A stretch of DNA of 64,000 nt from Mycobacterium scrofulaceum (GCF_001667885.1 NZ_LZJW01000044.1:1-64000); one strand, 5' to 3'. Counted from the first letter of the stretch, positions 35,440-45,640 are shown. The notes: generated by a model from the sequence alone, not told the origin. Numbers and translations: made by a program.

Positions 35440-36246
35440 CTACCGCAGATGCACCACGTCGCCGGCCGAAACGACGACCGTCTGTCCCCCACTTTCGATG
35501 CACAATCTGCCCTGGTCGTCGACGGCGCTCGCGTCCCCGACGACCTCCTTGCCGCCCGGCAGGTGGGCACGGACCCGGGCGCCGAGGGTCAGGCTGCGGG
35601 CGCGGTAGTCGGCGGCCAGCGACCAGTCGGCTCCGCGCGCGGCGCGCCAGGCCACGATCCGCCGCCCGAGTTCGCTCAGCAGGCCGCTCACCAGCCGGGT
35701 GCGGTCGGGCGCGGGCACGCCCAGGTCGACCAGTGAGGTGGCCCCCTCGACGCCGGCCGGGGCCTCAAACACGTTGAGCCCCAAGCCGATCACCACCACC
35801 GGCCGCGCCACCTCGGCGAGGATGCCCGCCAGTTTGCCCGGGGGGTCCCCCGCCAGCACATCGTTGGGCCACTTGAGCCCCACCCGAACGCCCTCGAGCA
35901 GTGGGGCCAGCGTGTCCACCACCGCCACCCCGGTGGCCAGCGGCAGCCAGCCCCACCCGGCCGTCGGGACGTCGACGATGCTGACGCCGACCGACATCGT
36001 GAGCTGGGCCCGCGGGGTGGCCGTCCAGTCGCGGCCGTGCCGCCCGCGCCCGGCGGTCTGGTGCTCGGCGATCAGCACCGCCCCGGCGACGTCGGTCCCC
36101 GACGCGGCCCGGGCCAGCAGGTCGGCGTTGGTGGAGCCGGTTTCCCCGACCACGTCGAGCCGGTGCCAGCCCAGCCCGGTGCCGATCAGCTCGGCCCGTA
36201 ATGCGGCCTCGTCCAACGGTGCTGGGAGCTGGTCACGATCCGTCAC
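35440..36246 (-). CDS. birA: Biotin-[acetyl-CoA-carboxylase] ligase BirA
   Basis: A 268-residue biotin protein ligase that attaches biotin to the lysine of carboxylase BCCP domains, including AccA3 encoded 6 kb downstream. The biotinyl-AMP loop is GRGRHGR at 66-72 and KWPNDVL lies near residue 125; a C-terminal SH3-like domain ends GDVVHLR. There is no N-terminal DNA-binding domain, so it is not the E. coli-type repressor. GTG 36246 places the N-terminus as in Rv3279c. Followed by the PH-domain gene. Confidence 0.94.
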   Translation of the reverse strand: MTDRDQLPAPLDEAALRAELIGTGLGWHRLDVVGETGSTNADLLARAASGTDVAGAVLIAEHQTAGRGRHGRDWTATPRAQLTMSVGVSIVDVPTAGWGWLPLATGVAVVDTLAPLLEGVRVGLKWPNDVLAGDPPGKLAGILAEVARPVVVIGLGLNVFEAPAGVEGATSLVDLGVPAPDRTRLVSGLLSELGRRIVAWRAARGADWSLAADYRARSLTLGARVRAHLPGGKEVVGDASAVDDQGRLCIESGGQTVVVSAGDVVHLR

Positions 36247-36263
36247 TGGACCCAGCCTAGGAC

Positions 36264-37820
36264 TCAGTGGTGCCGGCGGCTCACGTCGTCGAGCATGTCC
36301 AGGACGGCCAGGTGGCTGAACAGCATGCTGGTCCCGATCGGGTTGCCCCCGCCCGGATACGCGGTGCCGCTGGGCGCCGCCATCGTGTTGCCGGCGGCGT
36401 AGAGGCCTCGAATGGGCTTGCCGGACTTGTCGAGCACCCGGGCGGCCGCGTCGGTGCGCAGGCCGCCCTTGGTGCCCAGATCGGAGATGCCGAACGCCGC
36501 GGCGTGATACGGCGGCCGGTCGATCGGCACCAGCGGCGAGGCGCCCCCCGAGAACGCGCGGTCGAACGCCTCGTCGCCCCTGCCGAAGTCCTCGTCTACG
36601 CCGGACGCGGCAAAACCGTTGAACCGCTTGACCGTTGCCGCCAGTTGTGCACCCGGCACCCCGATCTTGTCGGCCAGTTCCTCCAGAGTGTCCGCGGTGT
36701 GCCACAGGCCGGCGGCGACGTACTTCTCGGTCTCGACGATGGAGACGTTGGCCGCCTTCACCGGCGGAACCTCACCCCCGGCGTCGTCGTAGATCATCCA
36801 GTACGGCAACGTGATTGAGCCGTCCTGCAGTTGCGCGATGATCTCGCGCCCGGCCCGGTCGTACGCCTGGGACTCGTTGACGAACCGGTCGCCGTCCTGG
36901 TTGACGAAGATGCCGCCGGTGAACCACAGCGCGAACGCGGACCGGCCGTCGGGATGCGTCATGCCCGGCGACCACCACGCCTGGTCCAACAGGTCGGTGT
37001 CGGCGCCCGCGGCGATGCCGGCCCGCAGCGCCAGACCGCGACTTCCCGGGCCGCCCATGGTATCTCGCGCCGTGCCCGGCACCCCGTATTCGCGGCGCAT
37101 CTCCTCGTTGTTCTCGAAGCCGCCGGCGGCCAGCAGCACGCCCAGCCGGGCGCGGATGGCAAGCCGCTCGCCGCCGCTCTCCACGATCGCTCCCGTCACG
37201 GCCCCGTCGGATGAGACGAGCTCGACCAGGGCGGTGTCGCGTCGCAGCGACGCGTTCGGGTATCGACCGATGGCCGTGAGGAACCGCGCGATCAGGGCGC
37301 GGCCCCCGAGGTAGTAGTCCGACGGCGGATCCGCGCCGAGCCGGTCGGTGTCCAACGGCCCGCGGATCACCTCCCGCAGTTCGGGGGCGGCGGCCACCTT
37401 CCAGGGCTTCGCGGCGATGTGGCGCTGACCGTCGAGGCGCGCCTTGGGCGCCTTGCCGTAGTAGTCTGGCCAGGGCAGCGGCACGAACTTCAGGGTGTCG
37501 TCGGCCTCCAAATACTCGATCAGCCGGGCGCCGCCCCGGACGTAGGTCTCCTGCAACTCGCGCGGGGTCCGGTCACCGACCACGGCGTGGTAGTAGGTGA
37601 GCGCGTCCTCGATCGTGTCGTCGACCCCGGCCCGCAGCAGGACCGGATTGCACGGGAACCAGACGCCGCCCCCACCCGAGTAAGCGGTGGTGCCGCCGAA
37701 TTTCGACGTCGCCTCGACCAGCAGCACGTCCAGGCCCTCGCGCGCCGCGGTGTAGGCGCCGGTGACGCCGCCGCCGCCGGACCCCGCGACCAGTACGTCG
37801 CATTCGGTCGCCCAGTCCAT
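36264..37820 (-). CDS. FAD-binding dehydrogenase, KstD/fumarate-reductase family
   Basis: A 518-residue flavoprotein: N-terminal FAD motif [21 protein letters not shown], a second FAD region near [12 protein letters not shown], and the C-terminal [28 protein letters not shown]. The closing Tyr-Pro-Gly motif and domain order match 3-ketosteroid Delta1-dehydrogenases and related reductases, so steroid or fatty substrates are plausible, but the substrate is inference. It lies 17 bp upstream of birA and is divergent from accD5 across 35 bp. I do not recall it between these genes in M. tuberculosis. Confidence 0.85.
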   Translation of the reverse strand: MDWATECDVLVAGSGGGGVTGAYTAAREGLDVLLVEATSKFGGTTAYSGGGGVWFPCNPVLLRAGVDDTIEDALTYYHAVVGDRTPRELQETYVRGGARLIEYLEADDTLKFVPLPWPDYYGKAPKARLDGQRHIAAKPWKVAAAPELREVIRGPLDTDRLGADPPSDYYLGGRALIARFLTAIGRYPNASLRRDTALVELVSSDGAVTGAIVESGGERLAIRARLGVLLAAGGFENNEEMRREYGVPGTARDTMGGPGSRGLALRAGIAAGADTDLLDQAWWSPGMTHPDGRSAFALWFTGGIFVNQDGDRFVNESQAYDRAGREIIAQLQDGSITLPYWMIYDDAGGEVPPVKAANVSIVETEKYVAAGLWHTADTLEELADKIGVPGAQLAATVKRFNGFAASGVDEDFGRGDEAFDRAFSGGASPLVPIDRPPYHAAAFGISDLGTKGGLRTDAAARVLDKSGKPIRGLYAAGNTMAAPSGTAYPGGGNPIGTSMLFSHLAVLDMLDDVSRRHH

Positions 37821-37855
37821 CAGCGGAGACTAGCGCGCCGCTAAGCTCGGATCCC

Positions 37856-39502
37856 ATGACAAGCGTTACCGACTCTGCTCATACCGCGGAGCCCGCAGCT
37901 GAGCACACCATCGACATCCACACCACCGCAGGCAAGCTGGCCGAGCTGCACAAGCGCCGCGAGGAGTCGCTGCACCCGGTGGGCGAAGAGGCCGTCGAGA
38001 AGGTGCACGCCAAGGGCAAGCTGACCGCACGCGAGCGCATCCTCGCCCTGCTCGACGAGGACTCGTTCGTCGAGCTCGACGCGCTGGCCCGCCACCGCAG
38101 CAAGAACTTCGGCCTGGAGAACAACCGCCCGCTCGGCGACGGGGTGATCACCGGTTACGGCACCATCGAGGGCCGCGACGTGTGCATCTTCAGCCAGGAC
38201 GCCACCGTGTTCGGCGGCAGCCTCGGCGAGGTGTACGGCGAGAAGATCGTCAAGGTGCAGGAGCTGGCGATCAAGACCGGCCGCCCGCTGATCGGCATCA
38301 ACGACGGCGCCGGCGCCCGCATCCAGGAGGGCGTCGTCTCGCTCGGCCTGTACAGCAAGATCTTCCGCAACAACATCCTCGCCTCCGGCGTGATCCCCCA
38401 GATCTCGCTGATCATGGGCGCGGCCGCCGGCGGGCACGTCTACTCCCCCGCCCTGACCGACTTCGTCGTGATGGTCGACCAGACCAGCCAGATGTTCATC
38501 ACCGGGCCGGACGTCATCAAGACCGTCACGGGCGAGGACGTCACGATGGAGGAGCTCGGCGGGGCCCACACCCACATGGCCAAGTCGGGCACCCTGCACT
38601 ACGTCGCCTCCGGCGAGCAGGACGCCTTCGACTGGGTGCGCGACCTGCTGAGCTACCTGCCGCCCAACAACGCGACCGACGCGCCGCGCTACGCGGAACC
38701 CGTCCCGGAGGGGGCGATCGAGGACAACCTCACCGAGGAGGACCTCGAGCTGGACACCCTGATCCCGGACTCGGCCAACCAGCCGTACGACATGCACGAG
38801 GTGATCACCCGCATCCTCGACGACGACGAGTTCCTGGAGATCCAGAACGGCTACGCGACCAACATCATCGTCGGATTCGGCCGCATCGAGGGCCGGCCGG
38901 TGGGCATCGTGGCCAACCAGCCCACCCAGTTCGCCGGCTGCCTGGACATCAACGCCTCGGAGAAGGCGGCGCGGTTCGTCCGGACCTGCGACTGCTTCAA
39001 CATCCCGATCATCATGCTGGTGGACGTCCCGGGCTTCCTGCCGGGCACCGGCCAGGAATACAACGGCATCATCCGGCGCGGCGCCAAGCTGCTCTTCGCC
39101 TACGGCGAGGCCACGGTTCCGAAGATCACCGTCATCACCCGCAAGGCCTACGGCGGCGCGTACTGCGTCATGGGCTCCAAGGACATGGGCTGCGACGTCA
39201 ACATCGCCTGGCCGACCGCGCAGATCGCGGTGATGGGCGCCTCCGGGGCCGTCGGGTTCGTCTACCGCAAGCAGCTGGCCGAGGCGGCCAAGGAAGGCAA
39301 GGACGTCGACGCCCTGCGGCTGGAGCTGCAGCAGGAGTACGAGGACACCCTGGTCAACCCGTACGTCGCCGCCGAGCGGGGATACGTCGACGCGGTCATC
39401 CCGCCGTCGCACACCCGCGGCTACATCGGCACCGCGCTGCGGCTGCTGGAACGCAAGATCGCACACCTGCCGCCCAAGAAGCACGGGAACATTCCGCTAT
39501 GA
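37856..39502 (+). CDS. accD5: Propionyl/acyl-CoA carboxylase beta subunit AccD5
   Basis: A 548-residue carboxyltransferase that moves CO2 from biotinylated AccA3 to propionyl-CoA (methylmalonyl-CoA for branched lipids) and acetyl-CoA. Crotonase-like halves show [27 protein letters not shown], and in the C-terminal half [23 protein letters not shown] and [14 protein letters not shown]. The ATG is preceded by TAAGCT 8 bp upstream, so the transcript is nearly leaderless. It overlaps accE5 by ATGA, and maf follows. Confidence 0.97.
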   Translation: MTSVTDSAHTAEPAAEHTIDIHTTAGKLAELHKRREESLHPVGEEAVEKVHAKGKLTARERILALLDEDSFVELDALARHRSKNFGLENNRPLGDGVITGYGTIEGRDVCIFSQDATVFGGSLGEVYGEKIVKVQELAIKTGRPLIGINDGAGARIQEGVVSLGLYSKIFRNNILASGVIPQISLIMGAAAGGHVYSPALTDFVVMVDQTSQMFITGPDVIKTVTGEDVTMEELGGAHTHMAKSGTLHYVASGEQDAFDWVRDLLSYLPPNNATDAPRYAEPVPEGAIEDNLTEEDLELDTLIPDSANQPYDMHEVITRILDDDEFLEIQNGYATNIIVGFGRIEGRPVGIVANQPTQFAGCLDINASEKAARFVRTCDCFNIPIIMLVDVPGFLPGTGQEYNGIIRRGAKLLFAYGEATVPKITVITRKAYGGAYCVMGSKDMGCDVNIAWPTAQIAVMGASGAVGFVYRKQLAEAAKEGKDVDALRLELQQEYEDTLVNPYVAAERGYVDAVIPPSHTRGYIGTALRLLERKIAHLPPKKHGNIPL

Positions 39503-39756
39503 CAGACGAAAACGGTTCAGAGGCAACCGAAACCGCGCACGGGCCGCACGAGCCGCACATCCAGATCGTCAAGGGCCAACCCACCGACGCGGAGCTGGCC
39601 GCGCTGGTCACCGCGCTCGGCGTGGTGGGCGGTCCCGCCCCCGAGCCCGGCGAGCCCGAGCGCACGCGGTGGGGCCTGCCGGTGGACCGGCTGCGGTTCG
39701 CGATGTCCAACTACCAGCGGCTCACCTTTCAGCAAATGACGCACATGAAGCATTGA
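39499..39756 (+). CDS. accE5: Acyl-CoA carboxylase epsilon subunit AccE5
   Basis: An 85-residue epsilon subunit that stabilises the AccA3-AccD5 complex. The conserved helix [20 protein letters not shown] is present with a charged N-terminal tail. It is much shorter than I recall for M. tuberculosis AccE5 (177 residues), lacking its long N-terminal extension but with a complete conserved part. The ATG overlaps the accD5 stop (ATGA) and the stop overlaps the maf start (TTGA), so three genes are coupled. Confidence 0.9.
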   Translation: MTDENGSEATETAHGPHEPHIQIVKGQPTDAELAALVTALGVVGGPAPEPGEPERTRWGLPVDRLRFAMSNYQRLTFQQMTHMKH

Positions 39757-40385
39757 CCCGCCTGGTCCTCGGATCGGCCTCGTCGGGACGCCGCAAGGTG
39801 CTACGGCAGGCCGGCGTCGATCCGCTGGTCGTGGTCTCCGGGGTGGACGAGGACGCCCTCGTCGCCGCCTTGGGCCCCGACGCCGCTCCGGCGGACGTGG
39901 TGTGCGCCCTGGCGGCGGCCAAGGCCGAGCAGGTGGCGGGCGGGCTCGACGGCGACGTCGCCGCCGATTGCGTTGTCCTCGGCTGCGATTCGATGCTGGA
40001 CCTCGACGGCGAGCTGTGCGGCAAGCCGGGCTCGGCCGACGCCGCGACGGACCAGTGGCGGCGCATGGGCGGCCGGTCCGGCCGGCTTTACACCGGGCAC
40101 TGCCTGCTGCGGCTGAGCGGCGGCGCCATCACCCACCGCGAAGTGGAATCGGCTTGCACCACGGTGCATTTCGCCGCACCAACGGATGCGGATCTGCGGG
40201 CCTACGTCGCCGCCGGCGAGCCGCTGCAGGTGGCCGGCGGGTTCACCCTCGACGGGCTGGGCGGCTGGTTCGTCGACGGGATCGAAGGTGACCCGTCGAA
40301 CGTGATCGGCGTGAGCCTGCCCTTGCTGCGGTCCCTCCTTGGGCGGGTGGGCCTGTCGGTGACCGCGCTGTGGACGCCGGATTAG
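39753..40385 (+). CDS. Maf-like nucleoside triphosphate pyrophosphatase
   Basis: A 210-residue Maf/Ham1-like protein that hydrolyses non-canonical or surplus nucleoside triphosphates. Family features are [18 protein letters not shown] at the N-terminus, [18 protein letters not shown] (catalytic Asp region) and the C-terminal [13 protein letters not shown]. The start is a TTG at 39753 that overlaps the accE5 stop (TTGA). TTG is unusual, but no ATG or GTG lies between accE5 and the conserved N-terminal motif. Counterpart of Rv3282. Confidence 0.9.
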   Translation: MTRLVLGSASSGRRKVLRQAGVDPLVVVSGVDEDALVAALGPDAAPADVVCALAAAKAEQVAGGLDGDVAADCVVLGCDSMLDLDGELCGKPGSADAATDQWRRMGGRSGRLYTGHCLLRLSGGAITHREVESACTTVHFAAPTDADLRAYVAAGEPLQVAGGFTLDGLGGWFVDGIEGDPSNVIGVSLPLLRSLLGRVGLSVTALWTPD

Positions 40386-40497
40386 CCTTCGGCCGGCCCG
40401 CGAGACTTAAACCATGGCGGCCTTCGTCGGCGTGTCGTCGCCGTCAGTTAAGTGTCGCGGTGGGTAGCGGCCGCGAATGACCCCCGGGTGCTGACGG

Positions 40498-40503
40498 TAG
40501 GCT
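40498..40503 (+). promoter_or_regulatory. -10 element of leaderless sseA
   Basis: TAGGCT fits TANNNT and ends 6 bp before the GTG start of sseA. No Shine-Dalgarno sequence is present. The transcript probably starts with the GTG. Confidence 0.5.
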
Positions 40504-40509
40504 CGGGTC

Positions 40510-41403
40510 GTGGCACTACCCCCGGATCCCAGCCCGACCCTGACGGACTACGCCCACCCCGAACGGCTGGTCACCGCCGATTGGCTCTCCGCCCACCAGG
40601 GCGCCCCAGGCCTGGTGATCGTCGAATCCGACGAGGACGTCCTGCTCTACGACATCGGCCACATCCCCGGCGCGGTCAAGATCGACTGGCACACCGACCT
40701 CAACGACCCGACGGTCCGCGACTACATCAACGGCGAGCAGTTCGCCGAATTGATGGACCGCAAAGGGATTTCGCGCGACGACACCGTGGTGATCTACGGC
40801 GACAAGAGCAACTGGTGGGCCGCCTACGCGCTGTGGGTCTTCACGTTGTTCGGCCACCCCGACGTGCGCCTGCTCAACGGCGGGCGCGACCTGTGGCTGG
40901 CCGAGCGGCGGGAGACCACCCTGGACGTGCCGACCAAGACCTCCACGGGCTACCCCGTCGTCACGCGCAACGACGCGCCCATCCGGGCGTACAAGGACGA
41001 CGTGCTGGCCATTCTGGGCAGCCAGCCGCTGATCGACGTGCGCTCGCCGGACGAGTACACCGGCAAGCGCACCCACATGCCCGAATACCCCGAGGAGGGG
41101 GTGCTGCGCGGCGGCCACATCCCCACCGCCCGGTCCATCCCGTGGGCCAGGGCCGTCGACGAAAGCGGGCGATTCCGCAGCCGCGAAGAGCTCGAGGAGA
41201 TCTACGGCTTCATCGAGCCCGAGGACAAAACCGTCGTGTACTGCCGGATCGGCGAGCGGTCCAGCCACACCTGGTTCGTGCTCACGTACCTGCTGGGCAA
41301 GCCCGGGGTGCGCAACTACGACGGATCGTGGACGGAGTGGGGCAACACCGTGCGCACGCCGATCGTCGCCGGCGAAGAGCCCGGGGCCGTTCCGGTCCGA
41401 TGA
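40510..41403 (+). CDS. sseA: Thiosulfate sulfurtransferase SseA
   Basis: A 297-residue two-domain rhodanese. The inactive N-terminal half covers about residues 15-145; the catalytic half (about 160-285) has C245 in the active loop [11 protein letters not shown]. It transfers sulfur from thiosulfate to thiols and has been linked to oxidative-stress defence with SodA and DoxX in M. tuberculosis. GTG 40510 is leaderless-type. It overlaps the SufE-like gene by ATGA, which suggests sulfur relay between the two. Confidence 0.94.
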   Translation: MALPPDPSPTLTDYAHPERLVTADWLSAHQGAPGLVIVESDEDVLLYDIGHIPGAVKIDWHTDLNDPTVRDYINGEQFAELMDRKGISRDDTVVIYGDKSNWWAAYALWVFTLFGHPDVRLLNGGRDLWLAERRETTLDVPTKTSTGYPVVTRNDAPIRAYKDDVLAILGSQPLIDVRSPDEYTGKRTHMPEYPEEGVLRGGHIPTARSIPWARAVDESGRFRSREELEEIYGFIEPEDKTVVYCRIGERSSHTWFVLTYLLGKPGVRNYDGSWTEWGNTVRTPIVAGEEPGAVPVR

Positions 41404-41837
41404 GCCTGCCCGCGCCGCTGGCCGAGGTGGTGTCCGACTTCGCCGAAGTCGAGGGCCAGGACAAGCTGGCGCTGCTGCTCGAATTCGCCAACGACCTGCC
41501 GCCCCTGCCACCCGAATTGGAGGAGCGGGCCATGGAGCCCGTGCCCGAATGCCAGACCCCGCTGTTCCTGCACGTCGACGCCAGCGACCCCGACCGGGTG
41601 CGGTTGCATTTCAGCGCGCCCGCCGAGGCGCCCACCACGCGAGGGTTCGCGTCGATCCTCGCCACCGGCTTGGACGAGCAACCCGCCGCCGACATCCTGG
41701 CGGTGCCCGAGGATTTCTACACCGACCTGGGGTTGGCCGCGCTGATCAGCCCGCTGAGGTTGCGCGGCATGTCGGCGATGCTCGCGCGCATCAAGCGGCG
41801 GCTGCGCGAGTCAGGCCAGAATTCCGGCACCGGCTGA
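41400..41837 (+). CDS. SufE-family sulfur acceptor
   Basis: A 145-residue SufE-like protein. It has [31 protein letters not shown] and the conserved Cys in VPECQTPLF, the persulfide-accepting site. It would take sulfur from a desulfurase or from the SseA rhodanese encoded just upstream, with which it overlaps by 4 bp. The position matches Rv3284. The partner in vivo is inference. Confidence 0.9.
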   Translation: MSLPAPLAEVVSDFAEVEGQDKLALLLEFANDLPPLPPELEERAMEPVPECQTPLFLHVDASDPDRVRLHFSAPAEAPTTRGFASILATGLDEQPAADILAVPEDFYTDLGLAALISPLRLRGMSAMLARIKRRLRESGQNSGTG

Positions 41838-41945
41838 TCGGCCCGACGGCGCGGCGCTTAGACTTCCGTGGAGTTGTAAGAAACTCTCTTAAAGAAGCCC
41901 ACGGCGGAAACACGTCCGCTTCAGATATGCCAAACAGGAGGCGCA

Positions 41946-43739
41946 GTGGCTAGTCACGCCAGCTCGAGGATCTCCAAAGTGCTTGTCGCTAACCGCGGCG
42001 AGATCGCTGTCCGGGTGATTCGCGCGGCCCGCGATGCGGGCCTGGCCAGCGTGGCGGTCTACGCCGAGCCCGATGCCGACGCGCCGCACGTGCGGCTCGC
42101 CGACGAGGCGTTCGCGCTGGGCGGGCAGACCTCCGCCGAGTCCTACCTGGACATCGGCAAGCTCCTCGACGCGGCGGCCAAATCGGGCGCCAACGCCGTC
42201 CACCCCGGCTACGGGTTCCTCTCGGAGAACGCCGATTTCGCCCAGGCGGTCATCGACGCGGGGCTGATCTGGATCGGTCCGAGCCCCCAGTCGATCCGCG
42301 ACCTCGGTGACAAGGTCACCGCCCGCCACATCGCCGCCCGCGCCCAGGCTCCGCTGGTGCCGGGCACCCCGGACCCGGTCAAGGACGCCGACGAGGTGGT
42401 GGCCTTCGCCGAGGAGTACGGCGTGCCGATCGCGATCAAGGCGGCGTTCGGTGGTGGCGGCCGCGGCATGAAGGTGGCGCGCACCATCGAGGAGATCCCC
42501 CACCTGTACGAGTCGGCGGTGCGCGAAGCCGTCGCCGCCTTCGGCCGCGGCGAGTGCTTCGTCGAGCGCTACCTGGACAAGCCCCGCCACGTCGAGGCGC
42601 AGGTGATCGCCGACCAGCACGGCAACGTCATCGTGGCCGGCACCCGCGACTGCTCCCTGCAGCGCCGCTTCCAGAAGCTGGTCGAGGAGGCGCCCGCGCC
42701 GTTCCTCACCGACGCGCAGCGCAAGGAGATCCACGAGTCGGCCAAGCGCATCTGCAAGGAGGCGCACTACTACGGCGCCGGCACGGTCGAGTACCTGGTC
42801 GGCCAGGACGGCCTGATCTCGTTCCTGGAGGTCAACACCCGCCTGCAGGTCGAGCACCCGGTCACCGAGGAGACCTCCGGAATCGACCTGGTGTTGCAGC
42901 AGTTCAAGATCGCCAACGGCGAAAAGCTGGACCTCACCGAGGACCCCACGCCGCGCGGCCACGCGATCGAGTTCCGGATCAACGGCGAGGACGCCGGCCG
43001 CGGCTTCCTGCCGGCGCCCGGCCCCGTCACCCGGTACGACACGCCCAGCGGACCGGGAGTCCGGCTGGATTCCGGTGTCGAAGCCGGATCGGTTATCGGC
43101 GGACAGTTCGACTCGATGCTGGCCAAGCTGATCGTGTACGGCGCCACCCGCGAAGAAGCCCTGGCCCGCTCGCGGCGCGCCCTGGACGAATTCCACGTCG
43201 AGGGGCTGGCCACCGTCATCCCGTTCCACCGCGCCGTGGTGTCCGACCCCGCCTTCATCGGTGACGGCGACGGCTTCTCGGTGCACACGCGCTGGATCGA
43301 GACCGAGTGGAACAACACCGTCGAGCCGTTCACCGGCGGCGAGCCCGTGGACGAGGAGGATGCCCGCCCCCGCCAGACGGTGGTCGTCGAGGTCGGCGGC
43401 CGCCGGCTCGAGGTATCGCTGCCCGGTGACCTGGCGCTGTCCAACGGTTCCGCCGACCCGGCCGGCGTCATCCGCAAGAAGCCCAAGCCGCGCAAGCGGG
43501 GCGCGCACTCGGGTGCGGCCGCCTCCGGTGACGCGGTGACCGCCCCGATGCAGGGCACCGTGGTCAAGGTCGCCGTCGAGGAGGGCCAGGAGGTCGCCGC
43601 TGGCGACCTGGTCGTCGTCCTCGAGGCGATGAAGATGGAGAACCCGGTCACCGCGCACAAGGACGGTGTCATCACCGGCCTGGCGGTCGAGCCCGGCGCC
43701 GCCATCACCCAGGGCACGGTGCTCGCCGAGATCAAATAG
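41946..43739 (+). CDS. accA3: Biotin-carrying acyl-CoA carboxylase alpha subunit AccA3
   Basis: A 597-residue subunit with an N-terminal biotin carboxylase (residues 10-455; [13 protein letters not shown] loop, [19 protein letters not shown]) and a C-terminal biotin carrier domain with K563 in EAMKMEN. It supplies carboxybiotin to AccD4, AccD5 and AccD6 for fatty and mycolic acid precursors. BirA modifies K563. GTG 41946 has an AGGAGG site 4 bp upstream. An 8-codon frame (ATG 41927) runs over this ribosome site and ends at 41953. Confidence 0.96.
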   Translation: MASHASSRISKVLVANRGEIAVRVIRAARDAGLASVAVYAEPDADAPHVRLADEAFALGGQTSAESYLDIGKLLDAAAKSGANAVHPGYGFLSENADFAQAVIDAGLIWIGPSPQSIRDLGDKVTARHIAARAQAPLVPGTPDPVKDADEVVAFAEEYGVPIAIKAAFGGGGRGMKVARTIEEIPHLYESAVREAVAAFGRGECFVERYLDKPRHVEAQVIADQHGNVIVAGTRDCSLQRRFQKLVEEAPAPFLTDAQRKEIHESAKRICKEAHYYGAGTVEYLVGQDGLISFLEVNTRLQVEHPVTEETSGIDLVLQQFKIANGEKLDLTEDPTPRGHAIEFRINGEDAGRGFLPAPGPVTRYDTPSGPGVRLDSGVEAGSVIGGQFDSMLAKLIVYGATREEALARSRRALDEFHVEGLATVIPFHRAVVSDPAFIGDGDGFSVHTRWIETEWNNTVEPFTGGEPVDEEDARPRQTVVVEVGGRRLEVSLPGDLALSNGSADPAGVIRKKPKPRKRGAHSGAAASGDAVTAPMQGTVVKVAVEEGQEVAAGDLVVVLEAMKMENPVTAHKDGVITGLAVEPGAAITQGTVLAEIK

Positions 43740-43767
43740 CCGAGTCGGACGATATTCCTGGGAAACA

Positions 43768-43794
43768 GTTGTCGACCGGGTCCGGCGCGGGTAC
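43768..43794 (+). promoter_or_regulatory. SigF-like promoter of the STAS gene
   Basis: GTTG at 43768-43771 and GGGTAC at 43789-43794 are 17 bp apart. The mycobacterial SigF consensus is GTTT/GGTT-N15-17-GGGTAT, so each box has one change. It lies 130 bp upstream of the STAS start. Weaker than the promoters at 45605, 45836 and 46856. Confidence 0.45.
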
Positions 43795-43929
43795 CGTTCG
43801 GGTCAGGTTGAGTTCACAGCCGTCCGGATCACGTATGGGGCGTTGGAAGGTGAACTCGTTTGTTCTCAGCTTCACTCCGCACCTGACGTCTTCCGCAGCA
43901 CACATCCTGTTCTACGGATGGAGTCAGTA

Positions 43930-44340
43930 ATGTCTGTGGCCCAAACTTGGCAACACAGCCGCGCGGCGCAGTTCACCGCGCGCTGGGACCCGTCGGGGAC
44001 GCTCATCACGGTGGACGGCGAGCTCGACGCCGCCAACGCCGATCAGCTCGCGGCGTACGTGCGACACGCGATCGCCCGGTCCCGGCGCGTGATCCTGGAC
44101 CTGCGTGGCCTGAAATTCATTGGCACGGCCGGTTTTTCGGCGCTGCACCGGATCAACGTGGTGTGCTCGGGCGCCCAGGCGGATTGGGCGATGGCGCCGA
44201 GCCCGGCGGTGGCGCGGTTGCTGCGCATCTGTGACCCCGACGGCACCCTCCCGGTGACGACGCCCGCGGCCGAGCCGCTGCTGGGCCCCGGGGACGAAGA
44301 GCCGGAGACCCTACTGCAGCTGGTCGCGCAGCCGCGTTAG
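43930..44340 (+). CDS. STAS-domain anti-sigma factor antagonist
   Basis: A 136-residue protein with a SpoIIAA-like STAS domain (about 17-115): ITVDGELDAANADQL and VILDLRGLKFIGTAGFSAL. Such proteins bind RsbW and release SigF. The loop that carries the phosphorylated Ser in SpoIIAA (DSSG) reads GTAG (65-68), so only T66 could be modified. ATG 43930 has GGAG 6 bp upstream; ATG 43918 is possible. Its 3' end overlaps convergent sigF by 30 bp. It resembles the M. tuberculosis RsfA/RsfB type. Confidence 0.88.
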   Translation: MSVAQTWQHSRAAQFTARWDPSGTLITVDGELDAANADQLAAYVRHAIARSRRVILDLRGLKFIGTAGFSALHRINVVCSGAQADWAMAPSPAVARLLRICDPDGTLPVTTPAAEPLLGPGDEEPETLLQLVAQPR

Positions 44341-45099
44341 CGACTTGGCCAGCAGCCGGGACACGTGCATCTGCGAGATGCCCACCCGTTCGGCGATCTG
44401 AGTCTGCGTCATCGACTCGAAGAACCTGAGCACCAACACCGTTCGCTCCCGCTCGGGCAGTGCCTCGAGTAGGGGGCGCAGCGACTCCTGATCCTCGATT
44501 CGGTCCAGCCCGGTATCGACGTCGCCCAGGGTGTCGGCGATCGCGCGGGCCTCGTCCTCTTCGCTGCCGCCACCGCTGTCGATGGACAGGGTGTTGTACG
44601 AGCTGCCCGCCACCAGGCCCTCGACGACCTCCTCGCGGTCCATGCCGAGTTCGGCGGCGAGCTCCGTGGCGGTGGGTGCCCGCCCGAGCCGCTGCGACAG
44701 TTCGGCGGTGGCGGTGCCGAGGCGCAGGTGCAGTTCCTTCAGCCGCCGGGGCACCTTCACCGACCAGCTGTTGTCGCGGAAGTGCCGGCGGACCTCGCCC
44801 ATGATCGTGGGCACCGCGAACGACACGAAGTCGGACCCGGCCTCCACGTCGAACCGGACCACCGCGTTCACCAACCCGACCCGCGCCACCTGGACGAGGT
44901 CGTCGCGCGGTTCGCCGCGGCCCTCGAACCGGCGGGCGATGTGATCGGCCAGGGGCAGGCAGCGCTCGACGATCTTGTCCCGTTGACGCTGGAATTCCAT
45001 CGAGTCGGGGTCGACATCGGCCAACTCGCGGAACATCGCGGGGACATCGGCGTATTCGTTCGGTCGCGAGACGGAACCGCCGGCAGCTGGTGGGGTCAC
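44311..45099 (-). CDS. sigF: Stress-response sigma factor SigF
   Basis: A 262-residue SigB/SigF-type sigma factor directing stress and stationary-phase genes. Region 2 includes RFEGRGEPRDDLVQVARVGLVNAV and FVSFAVPTIMGEVRRHFRD; region 3 carries LKELHLRLGTATAELSQRLGRAPT; region 4 has FFESMTQTQIAERVGISQMHVSRLLAKSL as its helix-turn-helix. It is held by RsbW, encoded upstream with a GTGA overlap. The operon's likely own promoter is the SigF site at 45836-45861. Confidence 0.97.
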   Translation of the reverse strand: MTPPAAGGSVSRPNEYADVPAMFRELADVDPDSMEFQRQRDKIVERCLPLADHIARRFEGRGEPRDDLVQVARVGLVNAVVRFDVEAGSDFVSFAVPTIMGEVRRHFRDNSWSVKVPRRLKELHLRLGTATAELSQRLGRAPTATELAAELGMDREEVVEGLVAGSSYNTLSIDSGGGSEEDEARAIADTLGDVDTGLDRIEDQESLRPLLEALPERERTVLVLRFFESMTQTQIAERVGISQMHVSRLLAKSLTRLRDQLQ

Positions 45100-45533
45100 C
45101 TGCTGGAGGCCGCCCGTCGCGCCGTCAGCGTGATACCGAATACGCTGCCGGTTTGGTTGGGTTCGCGACCATCATGGAAGGTCTGGACGTCGTCGGCCAA
45201 CGACGTCAGCACGTGCCAGCTGAAGCTGCCGGGCGCCACCACGTCGTGCGTGTCGCACGCCGCGGAGGCCTCCACGACCAGCTGGTCGTCCTGCGGGTCG
45301 ACCACGACGACCAGGGTCGCGTCGGGGGTGGCGCAGCGGATCAACCGGGTGCACACTTCGTCGACCGCGAGCCGCAGGTCCGCCACCGCGTCGAAGTCCA
45401 AGTCCTCGAAGGTGCCGATCGCACCGACCAGCGTCCGCAGCATCGCCAGGTTCTCCAGGCGCGCCGCAACGTGCAATTCGACGGCGCGGTTGCCGCGCTG
45501 GCGCTTGTGAGTGCGCAATCCCGCATCGTTCAT
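45096..45533 (-). CDS. rsbW: Anti-sigma factor RsbW (UsfX)
   Basis: A 145-residue GHKL-ATPase-like anti-SigF factor. LRLAVDEVCTRLIRCA is the N-box region; the C-terminal half contains THDVVAPGSFSWHVLTSLADDVQTF. Binding to SigF keeps it inactive until STAS antagonists take RsbW away. ATG 45533 has GGGAG 5 bp upstream and gives the same length as the M. tuberculosis protein; an in-frame ATG at 45614 would add 27 poorly conserved residues and cover the promoter at 45605-45630. Overlaps sigF by 4 bp. Confidence 0.93.
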   Translation of the reverse strand: MNDAGLRTHKRQRGNRAVELHVAARLENLAMLRTLVGAIGTFEDLDFDAVADLRLAVDEVCTRLIRCATPDATLVVVVDPQDDQLVVEASAACDTHDVVAPGSFSWHVLTSLADDVQTFHDGREPNQTGSVFGITLTARRAASSR

Positions 45534-45604
45534 CTGGTCTCCCGGCAATGGTTGACTACCACTACTACCATCCCCTAGCCCGCCGTGGACCGTCCGCTCG
45601 AGCC

Positions 45605-45630
45605 GGTTAGTCATGGCTGCCGCCGGGTAT
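45605..45630 (+). promoter_or_regulatory. SigF promoter of the small membrane gene
   Basis: GGTT at 45605-45608 and GGGTAT at 45625-45630 with a 16-bp spacer match the mycobacterial SigF consensus fully. It points away from rsbW-sigF and lies 10 bp upstream of the ATG of the 49-residue gene, so the transcript would have only a few leader bases. Confidence 0.78.
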
Positions 45631-45640
45631 TCGGCCCGCT

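Noticed and set aside
40414..40467. 17-codon frame (ATG 40414) upstream of sseA as a cysteine attenuator
   Set aside because: Only one Cys codon, no ribosome site and no clear -10; nothing supports a leader peptide.
45534..45614. 27-residue extension of RsbW from ATG 45614
   Set aside because: Low-complexity, not like known RsbW N-termini, and it would overlap the SigF promoter at 45605-45630; ATG 45533 has a good ribosome site.
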